In this document: positions 62,500-64,000 of the stretch, one piece after another
How the letters are laid out: every line of letters begins with the position of its first letter
Position numbering within the stretch: the stretch's first letter is position 1
Origin: Pseudovibrio brasiliensis
GTDB lineage: Bacteria; Pseudomonadota; Alphaproteobacteria; Rhizobiales; Stappiaceae
Reading direction: 5' to 3'
Length of the DNA: 64,000 bases
Assembly (NCBI RefSeq): GCF_018282095.1
Contig: NZ_CP074130.1
Location: forward strand, 1 to 64,000
The notes under the pieces: generated by a model
Told to the model about the DNA's origin: nothing
What the model saw: only the letters and a program-made list of their open reading frames with translations
Database searches by the model: none
Position numbers and translations under genes: made by a program

Positions 62500-63511
62500 T
62501 GAAGCGTATGTTAAAAATGGCGGTGACTTTGTAAATGGTTTCATGGATATAGCCTTTGAACCTATGCTGGCAATTTTTGTGAGCCTAGCATGTTTATGGG
62601 CGGTATTCCAAGGGTTTAAGCTGGTTACAGGCACCGTAGATCTGCCTTGGATTGCAAGCCAGTTTGTGTTTTTGTTCTTCGGTTTTGGCGTGTTGATGGC
62701 CTTGCAATATGGCCTTGCAGGTCAGGTCTACGAAGTCACCTACAACGTCATGTTCGGCATCCCTGCAAGCATCATGGGCGGCGGTGGTGGCAGTAGTGCA
62801 GTGGTGGAGCTTGTCTCAGGCATAGAGACTGCCTTCATGCGGCCAATCAACATGGCAAAGTCCATGATGGATAGCGCTGGGTTCTTCGATAAGGTTGGTT
62901 ACGTGATCTTCACCGGTCTGATCATGTTGCCCTTTATTCTGATGATGATCGTGTTTGTGACACAGGTCGCCATTGGCCTCTTCCGGATCATGATGATCTG
63001 CTTGTTTGCTCCCTACATCATCTCTTTGAGCGCCTTCCCTTGGGGGCGTGAGCAGATCATGAACGGTGTCCGAACTTTGCTCGGTGCGATCATTACCCTT
63101 GTCGCTGTCACTCTAGTGTTCTCGCTCATCGTTAAAGGCGTTGAAAGTCTCGTACCTTCCGGAGACGGCATCGGTACTGATCTGGGTAATGCAGACACGT
63201 GGTCAGCTTACATCGTCGTAATCCTCACTGCCTGGTCTGGCGTGGCGCTTATTCAGGAAGCCGTCAGCCTTGCTGGCACCATCGCTCAAGCCTCTCTTAA
63301 CGCAGCAACTTCAGGCGCCATGATGCAAGGTATTGGCGGTATGGCCAGCAGCTACATGAAAGGCGGCGGTGCGGCCTTTAAGGCAGGCAAAGCCGCGATT
63401 GGCGTCACTAACGATGCTCTGGGCGATGCCGCCCATGACATGAGCTCAAAATACGGCTCAGGCCGTGCTCCCAAAAGTCAAGCAACCGATGCACTCAAAT
63501 CAGAGAAGTAA
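62468..63511 (+). CDS. virB6: VirB6/TrbL-family polytopic membrane protein
   Basis: 347 residues with about six membrane segments (first near 29-50, then 63-85, 145-170, 175-195, 205-225, 240-262) and the Gly/Ala-rich cytoplasmic tail seen in TrbL/VirB6. It forms part of the inner-membrane channel. ATG 62468 with AGGTGAG four bases upstream is preferred to GTG 62459. Confidence 0.88.
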   Translation: MSSGCVSCQVIEAYVKNGGDFVNGFMDIAFEPMLAIFVSLACLWAVFQGFKLVTGTVDLPWIASQFVFLFFGFGVLMALQYGLAGQVYEVTYNVMFGIPASIMGGGGGSSAVVELVSGIETAFMRPINMAKSMMDSAGFFDKVGYVIFTGLIMLPFILMMIVFVTQVAIGLFRIMMICLFAPYIISLSAFPWGREQIMNGVRTLLGAIITLVAVTLVFSLIVKGVESLVPSGDGIGTDLGNADTWSAYIVVILTAWSGVALIQEAVSLAGTIAQASLNAATSGAMMQGIGGMASSYMKGGGAAFKAGKAAIGVTNDALGDAAHDMSSKYGSGRAPKSQATDALKSEK

Positions 63512-63516
63512 TTTCC

Positions 63517-63693
63517 ATGCGTAAAAGTTTCATTCCAATTCTTTCGATTGTCTTACTTCTGGCTGGTTGTCAGACCACCGAGATGCCCTATGAACCGGTA
63601 AATACCGACGAAATGCGGCCCTCTCCATGCGCATGCGTAGACCTTGAATATCAACCTCAAGCTTTCGAGTGGGTCGATGCTGCACAAGCTTAA
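63517..63693 (+). CDS. virB7: VirB7-like outer-membrane lipoprotein
   Basis: 58 residues: MRKSFIPILSIVLLLAGC is a lipoprotein signal with lipobox LAGC, so the mature protein starts at Cys18. Two further cysteines (PCAC) could form disulphides, as in VirB7-VirB9 complexes. Placed between virB6 and virB8 as in canonical operons. Confidence 0.8.
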   Translation: MRKSFIPILSIVLLLAGCQTTEMPYEPVNTDEMRPSPCACVDLEYQPQAFEWVDAAQA

Positions 63694-64000
63694 ATTTGGC
63701 AAGAAAAACAAAGCGGAGCCGGAGGCCCCAGTTGAGGGCACGGCACTGGTTGAGGTCAATGCGCCCGAGCTGAGTGTTGAGGGTGAACGACCTGGAGCAC
63801 ATGAAGCCGTTCTGGATGCAGACCCCTTTGCGTACAAAACTGCCCATCGTCGCATGGTGAGATTGTTCAAGGTCTCAGTATTCCTCAATGTGGTCACTGG
63901 CCTGGGGTTAGCTACGGCATTGCAGGTTCTAGCCGTAGCGATCCCTTTGAAGACAACAGAAGTGGCGCTCTTGCGTGTAGATCCAGCTGATGACCGGATC
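63677..64000 (+). CDS. virB8: VirB8-family inner-membrane protein (partial)
   Basis: N-terminal 108 residues, cut by the window end. A cytoplasmic N-terminus (basic, then acidic) leads to DPFAYKTAHRRMVRLFKVSVF and one membrane helix (about 66-90), the VirB8 topology. It overlaps virB7 by 17 bases. Confidence 0.82.
   Translation, partial: MLHKLKFGKKNKAEPEAPVEGTALVEVNAPELSVEGERPGAHEAVLDADPFAYKTAHRRMVRLFKVSVFLNVVTGLGLATALQVLAVAIPLKTTEVALLRVDPADDRI

Overview
The window looks like part of a large conjugative repABC-type plasmid, or a secondary replicon, of an alphaproteobacterium, probably a marine member of the Hyphomicrobiales such as a Pseudovibrio/Stappiaceae relative. The assignment rests on a RepC initiator at position 1, a RIME-like intergenic palindrome, a plcP-agt lipid-remodelling pair and a VirB-type conjugation operon. 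It is an inference from protein families and was not tested by a database search.

Layout. 0-9 kb holds repC, a C5-type DNA methyltransferase, a PAPS-reductase-like protein, a type IA topoisomerase and an XRE regulator. 9.5-18.3 kb is a type VI secretion island: hcp, a candidate pore-forming effector with a membrane partner, vgrG, PAAR, a DUF4123 adaptor, a candidate PD-(D/E)xK nuclease effector and possible immunity genes. 18.7-27.2 kb has a leftward three-gene secreted/membrane/trypsin-like-protease operon and a 1344-residue XRE + nuclease + STAND NTPase protein that resembles an Avs-type antiphage sensor. 27-36 kb holds an autotransporter with a G10 tract near its start codon, decayed insertion sequences, a 1-Cys peroxiredoxin and plcP-agt. 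36.5-42.2 kb holds an ABC exporter and a GH16 glycanase.

42.3-55.2 kb is the most unusual part: small orphan genes, a DUF3560 protein, a methyltransferase, a SprT-like protein and a TacAT toxin-antitoxin pair on an apparent non-autonomous transposon. Many of these genes follow a long, repeated, hairpin-rich leader. Two leader architectures (called L and R here) share a 3' box close to TTGACAAGGAAAATAGAAACGG split over about 22 bases, and their stems show compensatory base changes between copies. The same leaders precede the methyltransferase and the PAPS-reductase-like gene near 1.3 and 2.9 kb. A separate duplicated four-hairpin element precedes each of two paralogous 28-residue micropeptides.

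55.2-64 kb holds a hairpin- and decamer-rich non-coding region, which I take to be the oriT region, followed by traK-traL-traM and virB2-virB8; virB8 runs off the window. The leader-bearing genes lie on the other side of the putative oriT from the transfer operon, nearly all on the + strand. That is the arrangement expected of a plasmid leading region, in which anti-restriction and establishment genes are expressed early from the incoming strand. The leaders may therefore be CUP-like regulon elements or Frpo-like single-stranded promoters.
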